A DNA stretch of 64,000 nucleotides from Pseudonocardia sp. CNS-004 (GCA_001942185.1 MKJV01000085.1:1-64000), one strand, 5' to 3'; shown: positions 29,768-39,029, counted from the stretch's first letter. Program-made: numbers and translations. The notes: generated from the letters alone by a model not told the origin.

Positions 29768-30127
29768 ATGACCACGCTGCCTGCCACGTCCCGAGTGCCC
29801 GTCGGCGCCGCGCTGCTCGCCGGGGTCGGCGCGCAGTTCGTGGACGACGTCGCCTACTTCGTGCTCCCACCCACCGCGCTGGCCGCGCCGTTGAGCGGGA
29901 TCGTCGCGATCCTGGTCACCGCCGGAGCAGCCCGGTTCGTCACCCGCAACCGCACCGGGGCCGGTGTCGCGCGCACGGGGCTCGTGGTCGGGGCCGTCTC
30001 GGCCGGTGTCGGGCTGCTCGTGTCGGGGCTCGGGTTCCTGACGATCGTCCTCGCCGGGCTCACCGTGCTCGCCGGGGTGGCGGGCGCGGTCGCCGGGCGC
30101 GGGCTCACCGCCCGGGTCGGCGAGTAG
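29768..30127 (+). CDS. Small hypothetical membrane protein
   Basis: Intact 119-residue protein with about three hydrophobic helices (AALLAGVGAQFVDDVAYFVL, GIVAILVTAGAARFV, VVGAVSAGVGLLVSGLGFL, VLAGLTVLAGVAGAVAG). It is glycine/alanine/valine-rich with little charge and no recognisable domain. ATG at 29768; no strong ribosome-binding site. It is convergent with the espG-like gene with only 4 bp between stops. Confidence 0.6.
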   Translation: MTTLPATSRVPVGAALLAGVGAQFVDDVAYFVLPPTALAAPLSGIVAILVTAGAARFVTRNRTGAGVARTGLVVGAVSAGVGLLVSGLGFLTIVLAGLTVLAGVAGAVAGRGLTARVGE

Positions 30128-30131
30128 GCGC

Positions 30132-30913
30132 TCAGGCGGCGGCCGACACCGCGGTGGCGAGCAGTTCGGCGATCCGGTGTCGGAGCTGCCGGTCGTCGGC
30201 GGGGGAGACGGTCGTCCACTCGACGCCGTCCTCGCCGGTGCTGCGGGTGAGCAGGTAGCGGCCGCGCGGCCCGTCCAGCACGCCGAGCACGCCGCCCTCC
30301 CGCCGCAGGACGCCCCAGCGGTCGGCGCCAGCGCCACGACCTGGGCGCGGCCCGCGGCTCCCGTGGTCATCGTGGCGAGCAACGCCGCGTCGGCGGCGGC
30401 ACACCGGCCTCGCCGAGGGCCGTGCGCAGCCCGGCGGCCCGCGACGAGGTGAGCGCGGCGCTGGGCACCGTGCAGGCCCGCCCCGGGCCGCGGCTGGCAG
30501 GCGGGAACTGCCCGAGCAGCCCGTTCGGGAGGGACCCGCACGCCGTGACCGTGACGGTGTCGCCGCGCGCTGTGCGAGCGCGCCGGCGCCGTGCCGGCCC
30601 GCGGCGAGCACGCGCACCTCGCGCCCCCACCACGCCCGCAGCTCCAGCTGCTCGGCAGGCCGCCCCAGCAGGTGCAGGAGCCGCGCCAGCTCCGGGTCGG
30701 GACCGTCGGATCCGGCGAGCGCGCGCCCGCGCAGGCCCTGCCACGCCGCGGCCTGCACCGACCGGCGCTCGGCGTGGGTCCGGCCGGGAGAGGCGAGCTG
30801 CAGGACGACGGGGGTGGGCGCAGCCCGAGCCACTCCCACAGCACGTCGAACTCGGCTGTGGTGAGGACGTGCCGGCGGGTGTCGTGGGACAGGACGGAGA
30901 CGGGTTCGGCCAC
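30132..30913 (-). CDS. ESX secretion-associated EspG-family protein (several frame breaks)
   Basis: About 260 residues when repaired. It begins VAEPVSVLSHDTRRHVLTTAEFDVLWEWLGL and contains LLHLLGRPAEQLELRAWWG and, at the end, GRYLLTRSTGEDGVEWTTVSPADDRQLRHRIAELL, the typical layout of EspG-like proteins. These cytosolic chaperones bind PE/PPE-type substrates of type VII (ESX) secretion in mycobacteria; Pseudonocardiales carry many EspG genes outside ESX clusters. At least four frame breaks (around 30820, 30590, 30400 and 30330) make it the most damaged short gene here. No PE/PPE or ESX gene is adjacent. Confidence 0.75.
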
Positions 30914-31038
30914 GAGCGGCGACGCTATGTGGCGGGTTCGTCCCGGGAGGGCCGTTCGCGGGAAATGTGTGCGGGTGCGAACGGTGGCCGACGTGCCGAC
31001 GCGTTGCGGGCCCGCGCACCGGCCGTCGGAGGTGTCGA

Positions 31039-31518
31039 TCAGCTCGTCCGGGCGAGCGCCGCGTCGGCGGTGCGGCACCCGGTGAGCGGGCAGAGCGTCG
31101 TGCAGGCGAGGCGGCGGTGGAGCTCCGCGTCGCCGCGGGTGCCGGCGAAGGGCCAGCTCCCGGTGAACCGCTGCAGGTACCAGTAGAGGAACAGGTAGTC
31201 CGGATCAGCGGTGTCGGTGACGAACACCTGACGGCCCGGCAGCCGGTGGACCCAGCTGACGTAGGCGTTCATCGCAGGGGCGGGGGGACGGCTGGCCCGC
31301 CGGGTGGAGAGCCAGTCCTCCGAGCGTCGCCTCCAGGACTGGAGGGCGAGCGGGTGGAGGGTGGCGCCGGGCAGCTCTCGGATGTTGGTGGTGAACACGG
31401 AGATCGGTCGCCCTTCGCTGCGCGGGTACGCGGCGGAGACGAGGGTGAGCAGGGAGTGGGGGCCGGGTATCGGCCCGTCGGTATGAATATGACTTGTGAT
31501 GTAGGTATCGGGGGGCAT
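31039..31518 (-). CDS. 3'-5' exoribonuclease-like protein, active-site residues missing
   Basis: Intact 159-residue protein resembling DEDD-type 3'-5' exonuclease-domain proteins: TDGPIPGPHSLLTLVSAA, FTTNIRELPGATLHP, VSWVHRLPGRQVFV and YLFLYWYLQRFTGSWPF. In working members the first segment carries the metal ligands in a (V/I)D-x-E-DGP context. Here that position reads TSHIHTDGPIPGP, so both acidic residues are gone. The C-terminal DIK-type segment is also altered (FAGTRGDAELHRR). It is therefore likely a catalytically dead paralogue, perhaps still binding nucleic acid. ATG 31518 gives MPPDTYITSHI. Confidence 0.6.
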   Translation of the reverse strand: MPPDTYITSHIHTDGPIPGPHSLLTLVSAAYPRSEGRPISVFTTNIRELPGATLHPLALQSWRRRSEDWLSTRRASRPPAPAMNAYVSWVHRLPGRQVFVTDTADPDYLFLYWYLQRFTGSWPFAGTRGDAELHRRLACTTLCPLTGCRTADAALARTS

Positions 31519-31745
31519 GACGGATCCTGGTCGCCGAAGTGGACTGCTGGCGGGTTCACGGCGCGGCCTGAGCCAGCGTGGTGAACGGATCCGCGGCGCG
31601 GCGTTCCGCGTGGCGGGATCACCGGGCCCCGTGGTCGGTTGTCACACGGGTAGTCACTGCTTTCCGCTATGCACTTGTTCAGCACGGTGCGGGTCGCGGT
31701 GGAATGACCTGGCCCGTTGACGTTAAAACGCTGTGTGGTGGGCCG

Positions 31746-32290
31746 TCAACGATCCGTCGCCAACCGGCCGGCGATGTGCACGTCGACCCGGTGCCCGTCC
31801 ACCAGCACGCCCCGCGCATGCGCCCTTCGACGCGGAACCCGCACCGCTGCGCCACCCGCGCGGACGCGGTGTTGCCGTCGGCCCAGGCGTAGGTGAGCCG
31901 GTGCAGGCCGAGCCCGCCGTGGGCGAACCTGATCACTGCGGAGAGGGCGGTGGTGATCATGCCGCGCCCGCGCGCCGCGGGGAGTGCCAGGCAGGCGACC
32001 TCGGCGGTGCCGTGGCAGAGGTCCAGGTCGGCGATCTCCACCTCGCCGAGCATCTCGCCGGTGGTCGGTTCGCACACGGCCCAGGAGTACCGCTCGTCAC
32101 GCAGCCACTCGCCGGACCGCCGCCGGATGTAGGCCTCCGCGTCCGCGGGATCGGCAGGCGGCCGGTGCCGCCACCGCAGTATCTCCGGATCACCGCTGGA
32201 CGCGACCACGGCAGGCCGATCGTCCACCCTGTCGTCGCAGCGCAGGGCACGCAGGTACCACAGGCCGGCGTTGATCTCGACGGGTTCCAA
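31746..32290 (-). CDS. GNAT family N-acetyltransferase (one frame break near the end)
   Basis: GCN5-type acetyltransferase of about 181 residues, RimJ/RimL-like subgroup. The acetyl-CoA loop is ALPAARGRGMITTALSAVI, and the family segment GLHRLTYAWADGNTASARVAQRCGFRVEGRMRGA follows in separate stretches. A frame break near 31810 hides the C-terminus VLVDGHRVDVHIAGR. These enzymes acetylate N-terminal or side-chain amines of proteins or small molecules; target unknown. It starts 9 bp from the carboxylase alpha-chain stop on the same strand, so it may be the last gene of that unit. Confidence 0.88.
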
Positions 32291-32299
32291 GAACCGACT

Positions 32300-34058
32300 T
32301 CAGTCCTTGATCTCGCAGATGACGGTGCCCTGCGACACCGAGCTGCCCTGCGCAGCCGACAGACCCGTGATGGTGCCGGCCTTGTGGGCGGTGACCGGGT
32401 TCTCCATCTTCATCGCCTCGAGGACGACGACGAGGTCGCCTGCGGAGACCTGGTCCCCGTCGGACACCGCGACCTTGATGATCGTGCCCTGCATCGGTGC
32501 GGTGACCGCGTCGCCGGAGACGACCGCGCCGCCCGTGCCGCCGCCGCGCCTGCGTGCCGGGGCCTTCGCCGCGGCGGCCGTGCCGCCGCCGCCGATGGCG
32601 AGGTCGCCGGGCAGCGACACCTCGAGGCGCCTGCCACCCACCTCGACCACCACGGTCTGGCGTGCCGCCGTGTCGTCCTCGGCGCATGCGCCGCCCGCGA
32701 AGGGCTCGACGGTGTTGTCCCACTCGGTCTCGATCCACCGCGTGTGCACGGTGAACTGCTCGGCGAAGGCCGGGTCGTCGACCACGCGCCGGTGGAACGG
32801 CAGCACCGTGGCCATGCCCTCGACCTGGAACTCGGCGAGCGCCCTGCGGGAGCGTTCCAGGGCCTGCGCCCGGTCCGAACCCGTGACGATCAGCTTGGCC
32901 AGCAGGGAGTCGAACTGACCCCCGATGACCGAGCCCGCCTCGACACCCGCGTCGACCCGCACGCCCGGACCGGACGGCAGGGTGAGCGCGGTGACCGTGC
33001 CGGGGGCCGGCAGGAAGTTGCGGCCCGCGTCCTCGCCGTTGATCCGGAACTCGATCGAGTGCCCGCGCGGCTGCGGGTCCTCGAGCAGGTTGAGCACCTC
33101 GCCCTCGGCGATGCGGAACTGCTCGCGCACCAGGTCGAGCCCGGACGTCTCCTCGGAGACCGGGTGCTCGACCTGCAGCCGGGTGTTGACCTCGAGGAAC
33201 GAGATGAGCCCGTCCTGCCCGACCAGGAACTCGACGGTGCCTGCGCCGTGGTAGCCGGCTTCGGAGCAGATCGCCTTGGCGGCCCCGTGGATCGTGGTGC
33301 GCTGCTCGTCGGACAGGAACGCGCGGGCGCCTCCTCCACGAGCTTCTGGAACCGCCGCTGCAGCGAGCAGTCACGTGTGCCGACGACGATGACGTTGCCG
33401 TGCGTGTCGGCGAGCACCTGCGCCTCGACGTGGCGCGGCTTGTCGAGGTAGCGCTCGACGAAGCACTCGCCGCGCCCGAACGCGGCCACCGCCTCACGGA
33501 CCGCCGACTCGTAGAGCTCGCGGATCTCCTTGCGCTCCCGCGCGACCTTCATGCCGCGCCCGCCGCCGCCGAAGGCGGCCTTGATGGCGATGGGGAGGCC
33601 GTGCTCATCGGCGAACGCCTCCACCTCCTCCGGCCCGGAGACGGGGTCCGGGGTGCCGGGCACGAGCGGAGCGCCCGCGCGCGTGGCGATGTGGCGGGCG
33701 GTGACCTTGTCGCCGAGGTCGCGGATGGCCTGCGGGGTGGGACCGATCCAGGTGATCCCGGCGTCGAGCACGGCCTGGGCGAAGTCGGCGTTCTCGGACA
33801 GGAAGCCGTAGCCGGATGGATGCCGTCGGCGCCCGCCTTGCGGGCCGCGCCGATCACCTTGTCGAAGTCCAGGTAGGACTCTGCCGCTGTGCTGCCGCCC
33901 AGCCCGAAGGCCTCGTCGGCCAGCCGGACGAACGGCGCGTCGCGGTCGGGGTCGGCGTACACGGCGACGCTCGCGATCCCGGCGTCGCGACAGGCGCGGA
34001 CGACCCGGACGGCGATCTCCCCGCGGTTGGCCACGAGGACCTTGCTCAAGCGCGGCAC
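32300..34058 (-). CDS. accA3: Acyl-CoA carboxylase biotin-carboxylase/biotin-carrier alpha subunit (two frame breaks)
   Basis: Biotin-containing alpha chain of about 585 residues shared by acetyl-, propionyl- and long-chain acyl-CoA carboxylases. N-terminal VLVANRGEIAVRVVRACRD, ATP-grasp loop AAFGGGGRGMKVARER, EFRINGEDAGRNFLPAPGT and the biotinylation motif VVLEAMKMENPVTAH are all present. Breaks near 33800 and 33330 split the biotin carboxylase domain. The gene corresponds in content and surroundings to mycobacterial accA3, which supplies carboxylated biotin to several beta subunits, including the one at 47171. Biotin would be attached by the ligase at 48998. Disruption of such an essential gene argues that the breaks are assembly errors. 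Confidence 0.93.
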
Positions 34059-34186
34059 GGTCGGCCTCCTGGAGTGGCGTGCCCGGGGTGACCTGTGCCC
34101 CGGCGCAGTGGTTACCCGGGAGTTTAGGGACCGATGCCCGCTGAACGGAGCGTGGTGTGACCGACACCGGCCCGTGACGGGCCACT

Positions 34187-34225
34187 CCCCGCAGCTCCGT
34201 CACCCCTCGAGACGGAGCTGCGGGG
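34187..34225 (-). terminator. Strong 15-bp stem-loop
   Basis: Perfect stem CCCCGCAGCTCCGTC / GACGGAGCTGCGGGG with a 9-nt loop, about 80 bp beyond the stop of the TIGR04222 gene and 130 bp before the carboxylase alpha start. It should end transcription from the upstream genes, implying that accA3 has its own promoter. Confidence 0.7.
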
Positions 34226-34240
34226 CGAGGTGGTTGCGCC

Positions 34241-34271
34241 GATCACCGGTCGCCGGTTGCGGCCGGTGATC
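34241..34271. promoter_or_regulatory. Second inverted repeat beside the terminator
   Basis: GATCACCGG at 34241-34249 pairs with CCGGTGATC at 34263-34271, with a 13-nt loop. It is transcribed before the 34187 hairpin on the minus strand and may add to termination or be a protein-binding palindrome. Confidence 0.45.
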
Positions 34272-34306
34272 GTGATCACCTCGATCGTCCCCCCGGCGGT
34301 GGCGGC

Positions 34307-35184
34307 TCACCCCCTGTTGCCGCCACCGCGATCGCCGCCACCCCCTCCGCTGACGGCGAGCCGCGCCCTGCCGTTGCCACCGGTGGCCGCCACCTGCGGT
34401 GCGACCTCCCTGGCGAAGCCGGGCGCGGCCGCTGCGAGCGCCTTCGTGCCGAAGAGCCCGATCCCCAACGCCGCGTCGGCCGGGCCGTGCAGCTGCCAGT
34501 CCGGTGCCCGCTCCGGCGCGAGTGCGCGATGCCGGTCACGCAGTGCGGCAAGCGCGCGGTTGCCGCGTCGGGTGCGCCGTGGCGCCGTCGTGACTTGCAC
34601 CACGCCGACGGCCGTGACGGCCAGGAGAGCGGTCACGAGCGGCCCGACGGACCGTGCCTGGGCGATCTCGGCCAGCACGCGGACCAGCCCGAGCACGGCG
34701 ACCCCGAGCATCAGGAACCCGACCCACCGGATCCGCCTGCGGTGGTCGTCGGACAGCAGGAACCCGCCGGCCACCAGCCGCTCGTCGATCGTGGCGAGCG
34801 CCGGTCGCACCCAGCGGTGGAACATCAGCCGCTGCGCCCGACCGGAGTGTCCGCGGTGGCGTGGATCGCCTTCTCGAGCGTGTCGGCGGCGGCGTCGAGG
34901 CGTCCTGCCGCATGCACCGCGCCGCCCGCGGCCGTGAGCGTGCCGCGCAGGTGCATCGCGCAGAGCGCCGACCAGACCGCCAGTTCCCCGCCACCCGCCA
35001 GGTACGCCACGTCGTGCGGGTGATCGGTGAGGTCGGCCAAGGGCCTCGTGGCCCCGGGCTCGGCGAGCGCCCGTCGCGCGCAGATGCTGCCCGCCCCGAC
35101 CGTCGCGGCGATCACCAGGTAGGCGGGTAGGAAGGTCGAGCCGGCGATGCCCCAGGTCTCAGCGGTAGCTGCTGCGAGGGCCAT
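34307..35184 (-). CDS. TIGR04222 domain membrane protein (one frame break)
   Basis: Membrane protein of about 292 residues matching the actinobacterial TIGR04222 family: ETWGIAGSTFLPAYLVIAA at the N-terminus, then DVAYLAGGGELAVWSALCAM, DERLVAGGFLLSDDHRRRI, membrane helix VGFLMLGVAVLGLVRVLAEI, and a glycine-rich tail GGGGGDRGGGNRG. A break near 34830 splits it after HATADTPVGR. Function unknown. Family members often sit alone and end in glycine/serine-rich tails. The start at 35184 has AGGAGGTG, immediately preceded by a hairpin. Confidence 0.78.
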
Positions 35185-35195
35185 CGAACACCTCC

Positions 35196-35220
35196 TGAGC
35201 CGTCTTCATGAGACGGCTCA
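35196..35220 (-). promoter_or_regulatory. 10-bp stem-loop abutting the ribosome-binding site
   Basis: TGAGCCGTCT / AGACGGCTCA with a 5-nt loop. On the minus strand it lies about 85 bp beyond the sufE stop and directly before AGGAGGTG of the TIGR04222 gene. It is either the sufE terminator or a leader structure affecting translation of the next gene. Confidence 0.55.
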
Positions 35221-35304
35221 CAGTGTTGCGGCCCACACCGCACCCACGGAACGTTCTTCACAAGGACTTGAGGTTCGGGAGGGGGCTGGGTTCAGGTTCC
35301 CCGT

Positions 35305-35748
35305 TCACGTCCCCGTGGCGTTCCGGACCTGCTTCTTGATCCGCGCGAGCATCGCCGCCATCCCGCGCAGCCGCAGCGGGCTCACGGCTTCGCCCAGCCC
35401 GAGCGCGACGTAGAAGTCGTCGGGCACGGCCAGCACGTCGGCGGCAGGCTCACCGTCGAGGCCCGTGTGCATGATCGACGCGAAGCCGCGGGTGGTGGGC
35501 GCCTCCGGCGGGGCCGAGAAGAACAGGTGCACGCGTCGCTGCGGGTCGTCGTCGACCTCGACCGCCAGGAACAGCGGCGACTGGCACTCGTGCACCTGCT
35601 CCATCGTGTCGGCCGCATCGGTGTAGCGCTGCGGCAGATCGGGCAGCTCCCGCGAGAGCTCCAGCAGCAGCTGCAGCCGGTCCTTCGGCCCGACGCCCGC
35701 GAAGTCGTCGACGAGCTCGGCCAGCTGCACGGGCAGGGTGGAGGTCAT
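35305..35748 (-). CDS. SufE family protein
   Basis: Intact 147-residue SufE-like sulfur acceptor. Key features are the N-terminal helix LAELVDDFAGVGPKDRLQLL, the conserved cysteine in EQVHECQSPLFL (persulfide carrier), FASIMHTGLDG and LRLRGMAAMLARIKKQV. It receives sulfur from a cysteine desulfurase or, here, possibly from the adjacent sulfurtransferase for Fe-S or thiol assembly. ATG 35748 overlaps the sulfurtransferase stop (ATGA), so the two are coupled, the same pairing as sseA-Rv3284 in mycobacteria. Confidence 0.92.
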   Translation of the reverse strand: MTSTLPVQLAELVDDFAGVGPKDRLQLLLELSRELPDLPQRYTDAADTMEQVHECQSPLFLAVEVDDDPQRRVHLFFSAPPEAPTTRGFASIMHTGLDGEPAADVLAVPDDFYVALGLGEAVSPLRLRGMAAMLARIKKQVRNATGT

Positions 35749-36635
35749 GCGGTGCCGCGCTCCGATCCCTGCACGATCGGCACGCGGACCGCGTTGCCCC
35801 ACTCCGTCCAGCTGCCGTCGTAGTTGCGGACCTTGGAGAAGCCGAGCAGGTGGGTGAGCACGAACCAGGTGTGGCTGGACCGCTCCCCGATACGGCAGTA
35901 GGCGACGACGTCGTCGTCCGGGGACAGGCCCTGCTCCTGCTGGTAGATGGCCTCCAGGTCGCCGCGCGGCTTGAACGTGGCGTCCTCGGCGGCGGCACGC
36001 GCCCACGGCACGCTCGCCGCACCCGGGATGTGGCCGCCGCGCACCGCGCCCTCCTGCGGGTAGTCGGGCATGTGCAGCAGCTCGCCGGAGTACTCACCGG
36101 GCGACCGCACGTCGACCAGTGGCTTGCCCAGATGGGCCAGCACGTCGTCCTTGAACGCCCGGATCGTGGCGTCGTCGCGGTCCACCACCGGGTAGTCCAC
36201 CTGCGCCGGCTTCGGCTGCTCGGTGGTCATCTCGCGGCCCTCGGCCACCCACTTGGCGCGGCCACCGTCGAGGATCCGCACGTCCGGGTGCCCGAACAGG
36301 GAGAACACCCAGAGCGCGTAGGTGGCCCACCAGTTGTTGCGGTCGCCGTAGAACACGACGGTGGTCTCGCGGGTGATGCCGCGGTCGCCGCAGATCTTCG
36401 CGAACCGCTCGCCGTCGACGTAGTCGCGCGTGACGGGGTCGTTCAGCTCGGTGTGCCAGTCGACCTTGACCGCACCCGGGATGTGCCCCGTGTCGTAGAG
36501 CAGCACGTCCTCGTCGGACTCCACGACGACGAGGCCGCCGTCGCCCAGGTGCTGGGCGAGCCAGTCGGTGGTGACCAGGCGCTCGGGATGCGCGTACGCG
36601 GCCAGCTTCGGGTCGTTGTCGTTGGGCAGTGCCAT
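35745..36635 (-). CDS. sseA: Sulfurtransferase, rhodanese type (SseA-like)
   Basis: Intact 296-residue tandem-rhodanese protein. The inactive N-terminal domain shows GHIPGAVKVDWHTELNDP, and the active C-terminal domain shows LVDVRSPGEYSGE, GGHIPGAASVPWA and the catalytic loop VAYCRIGERSSHTWF with its cysteine. It transfers sulfane sulfur from thiosulfate or mercaptopyruvate to a thiol acceptor, probably the coupled SufE. The end motif GSWTEWGNAVRVPIV is typical of 3-mercaptopyruvate/thiosulfate sulfurtransferases. ATG 36635. Confidence 0.94.
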   Translation of the reverse strand: MALPNDNDPKLAAYAHPERLVTTDWLAQHLGDGGLVVVESDEDVLLYDTGHIPGAVKVDWHTELNDPVTRDYVDGERFAKICGDRGITRETTVVFYGDRNNWWATYALWVFSLFGHPDVRILDGGRAKWVAEGREMTTEQPKPAQVDYPVVDRDDATIRAFKDDVLAHLGKPLVDVRSPGEYSGELLHMPDYPQEGAVRGGHIPGAASVPWARAAAEDATFKPRGDLEAIYQQEQGLSPDDDVVAYCRIGERSSHTWFVLTHLLGFSKVRNYDGSWTEWGNAVRVPIVQGSERGTA

Positions 36636-36659
36636 GTGCCAGAGGTTAGTCCTCCCGCA

Positions 36660-38240
36660 TCAGTCGAGCAGGACCGTCCGCAGGTCGAGCCGGTGCAGGA
36701 CCCGGTCGGCCGCCTCGGGGTCGACGCCCGGCTCGCGGCGGGCCGCCAGTACCTCCTCGCGGGCGGCGGCCAGCGCGGCGCCCTGGACCTCCATCGCCAG
36801 TGCCCGGCCATGGCGCAGGGCCTCGTACCGATCGCGCTCCTCCGTGGTCGGCGGGTCGCCACGCAGCAGCGCCTCGAGCCTGCCCATCCGTTCGTGCAGC
36901 GCGGCGACCGTCTCCTCCGGCATGTCGGCGGTGTGCTCGAGCTGAGCCATCCGGGTGAGGGCCGCGCGGCGGGCCCGCAACGTCAGCTCCTTCTCCGCCG
37001 CCTGCTCCGCGTCGGCGTCGGCCTGGACACCGAGCAGCCGGACGAGCACCGGGAGCGTGAGCCCCGGCCCGATCAGCGTCACGAGCAGTACGGAGCAGGC
37101 GATCACCACCAGCTCCTCGCGGGCCGGGAACGCGCCGTCCACGGTGGTGGTCGGGAGCGCCAGTGCCAGGGCGAGTGTGGCCAACCCGCGCATCCCGCAC
37201 CAGGTGAGAACCACGGCCTCGCGACCGGTCCGGGGCGCTGCCGACGCGTCCGGCGAGCGCCGCAACAGCAGCCACGCCCCCGTCATCCAGAGGGCCCGCA
37301 GACCGATCACCACCGCGCAGATGACCGCGGCGTGCGCGAGCATCCGGGGCAGGTCGGGGCCTGCGGCCTCGAGCACCTGGCGCAGATCCAGCCCGATCAG
37401 ACCGAACGCGACGCCCGTGACGAGCAGCTCGACGACGTCCCAGAACGAGCGTTGCACGAGCCGGTCGGCGGCCTCGTCGACCGCGCTGGCCGACCGCAGC
37501 TGCAGCGCGACCACCACGACGGCGACCACGCCGGACGCGTGCAGCTCCTCCGCCGCCAGGTACACGGCGAACGGCAGGACGAGGGTGAGCGCGCTGCGGC
37601 CCGTCGGGTCGGCCACCCGATCGATGATCCAGCGGGCCGCACGGGCGAAGACGACGCCCAGCACGACGGCCGCGAGCGCGCCGAAGACGAAGCTCAGCAC
37701 CAGGCCGGTCGGCGACAGCTCGCTACCCTGCACGGTCGCGAGCACGGCGGTCTGGAACACGACGAGCGCCGTGGCGTCGTTGAACAGGCCCTCGCTCTGC
37801 AGCACCGACAGCAACCTGCGCGGCATGCGGACCGGCCCCGCGACGGCCTCGACGGCCACCGGGTCCGGTGGCGCGACCATCGCGCCCAGCGCCACGGCCG
37901 CGGTGAGGGTGATGCCGGGCACCAGCGCGAGCGCGGTGCCGGCCACCACCGCGATCGTCGCGGCCACCAGAGCGACGGCGAGCAGCGCGATGCTGTGCCA
38001 GCGGGCCCGGAAGAGCGCCCACGACGTACGCTGCGCCGTCGCGAAGAGCAGTGGTGGGAGGAACAGCGGGAGGATCAGGTCGGGGTCGAGCTCGAACGCG
38101 TCCGGCAGCCCCGGCACGGCCGCGACCAGCACCCCGAGCAGCACCATCAGCGCCGGCCACGGCAGCCGCAGCCGGTCGCCCACCCCGACCAGGAGCACTG
38201 CGGCGAGCATCAGCCCGACGACGAGCAGCAGAACCTCCAC
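36660..38240 (-). CDS. Na+/H+ antiporter, CPA1 family
   Basis: Intact 526-residue membrane protein with about 12 helices and a charged cytoplasmic tail of about 120 residues. CPA1 features are VALGAMVAPPDPVAVEA (ion-binding aspartate region), SVLQSEGLFNDATALVVF (the family's S-x-LFNDA motif), and VLTWCGMRGLATLALALALP. It exchanges protons for Na+ or K+ and helps pH and salt balance. The C-terminal tail (ERMGRLEALLRGDPPTTEERDR) is predicted helical and may be regulatory. It ends 24 bp before the sulfurtransferase start but is not part of the conserved mycobacterial order. Confidence 0.92.
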   Translation of the reverse strand: MEVLLLVVGLMLAAVLLVGVGDRLRLPWPALMVLLGVLVAAVPGLPDAFELDPDLILPLFLPPLLFATAQRTSWALFRARWHSIALLAVALVAATIAVVAGTALALVPGITLTAAVALGAMVAPPDPVAVEAVAGPVRMPRRLLSVLQSEGLFNDATALVVFQTAVLATVQGSELSPTGLVLSFVFGALAAVVLGVVFARAARWIIDRVADPTGRSALTLVLPFAVYLAAEELHASGVVAVVVVALQLRSASAVDEAADRLVQRSFWDVVELLVTGVAFGLIGLDLRQVLEAAGPDLPRMLAHAAVICAVVIGLRALWMTGAWLLLRRSPDASAAPRTGREAVVLTWCGMRGLATLALALALPTTTVDGAFPAREELVVIACSVLLVTLIGPGLTLPVLVRLLGVQADADAEQAAEKELTLRARRAALTRMAQLEHTADMPEETVAALHERMGRLEALLRGDPPTTEERDRYEALRHGRALAMEVQGAALAAAREEVLAARREPGVDPEAADRVLHRLDLRTVLLD

Positions 38241-38304
38241 GATCGACAGCGTGCCCGGTCACCCGGCATGCGCCCCGCCCGCCCCGACACGCCCGCACTC
38301 ATTC

Positions 38305-38397
38305 CGCGACTCGCGGAAGGTTGGGCGCCCGCACCCGCACCCGCGAGTCGCGCTCTCGATGCACGCGAGTCGCGGGCCAGGTGCGGGGGAGTCGGGG
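38305..38397. repeat. 22-bp-phased repeat locus E
   Basis: One CGCGACTCGCG core at 38305, then opposite-orientation units starting at 38342, 38364 and 38386, 22 bp apart, the last degenerate. It lies between the maf stop and the antiporter start on the minus strand, so it again follows a gene's 3' end. Confidence 0.85.
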
Positions 38398-38399
38398 TG

Positions 38400-39029
38400 T
38401 CAGCCCGTGGTGGGGGACCAGAGGTCGGTGACCCGGACGCCGACGCCGGCCAGGAGGTTGCGCACCAGCGGGAGGCTGATCCCGATGACGTTGGACGGGT
38501 CGCCGTCGATGCCCTCCACGAACCAGCCGCCCATGCCGTCGAGGGTGAACGCGCCCGCGACGGCGAGCGGCTCGCCGGTGGCGAAGTAGGCCTCCAGCTC
38601 GGCGTCCGACGGGTCGGCGAACCGAACGGTCGTGACGGCGTGGCCCTCGGCGACCCGGTCGATCTCGCCGTCGGCCAGCCGGAGCACGACGTGGCCGGTG
38701 ACGAGCTCACCGGTGCCGCCTGCCATCGCCTTCCAGCGGCGGCGGGCGGTGTCGGTGTCGCCCGGCTTGCCGACGAGCTCGCCGCCCACGTGCAGCATCG
38801 AGTCGCAGCCGATCAGGACCGCGTCCGGGTGGGCGCCGCCCACCCGCCGGGCGACGGTGGTGGCCTTCGCGGCGGCGAGGTGGGTGACCTTCTCGGCGGG
38901 AGAGGCGTGCGGCATCGCGGCGAGCAGCGCGTCCTCGTCGACGTCGGCGATCTCGACGAGCGGGTCGACGCCCGCCGCCCGCAGCACGGCACGGCGGGCG
39001 GGGGAGGCGGAGGCGAGCACGACGCGCAC
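38400..39029 (-). CDS. maf: Maf family nucleoside-triphosphate pyrophosphatase
   Basis: Intact 209-residue house-cleaning enzyme that hydrolyses non-canonical or dTTP/UTP-type nucleotides to monophosphates. Motifs are VLASASPARRAVLRAAG at the N-terminus, LIGCDSMLHVGGELVGKP with the catalytic aspartate, and AGAFTLDGMGGWFVEGIDGD plus VIGISLPLVRNLL. The ATG at 39029 gives MRVVLASASPA. In mycobacteria maf sits between accE5 and sseA. Here a conservon and hypX lie on one side and an antiporter on the other. Confidence 0.94.
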   Translation of the reverse strand: MRVVLASASPARRAVLRAAGVDPLVEIADVDEDALLAAMPHASPAEKVTHLAAAKATTVARRVGGAHPDAVLIGCDSMLHVGGELVGKPGDTDTARRRWKAMAGGTGELVTGHVVLRLADGEIDRVAEGHAVTTVRFADPSDAELEAYFATGEPLAVAGAFTLDGMGGWFVEGIDGDPSNVIGISLPLVRNLLAGVGVRVTDLWSPTTG

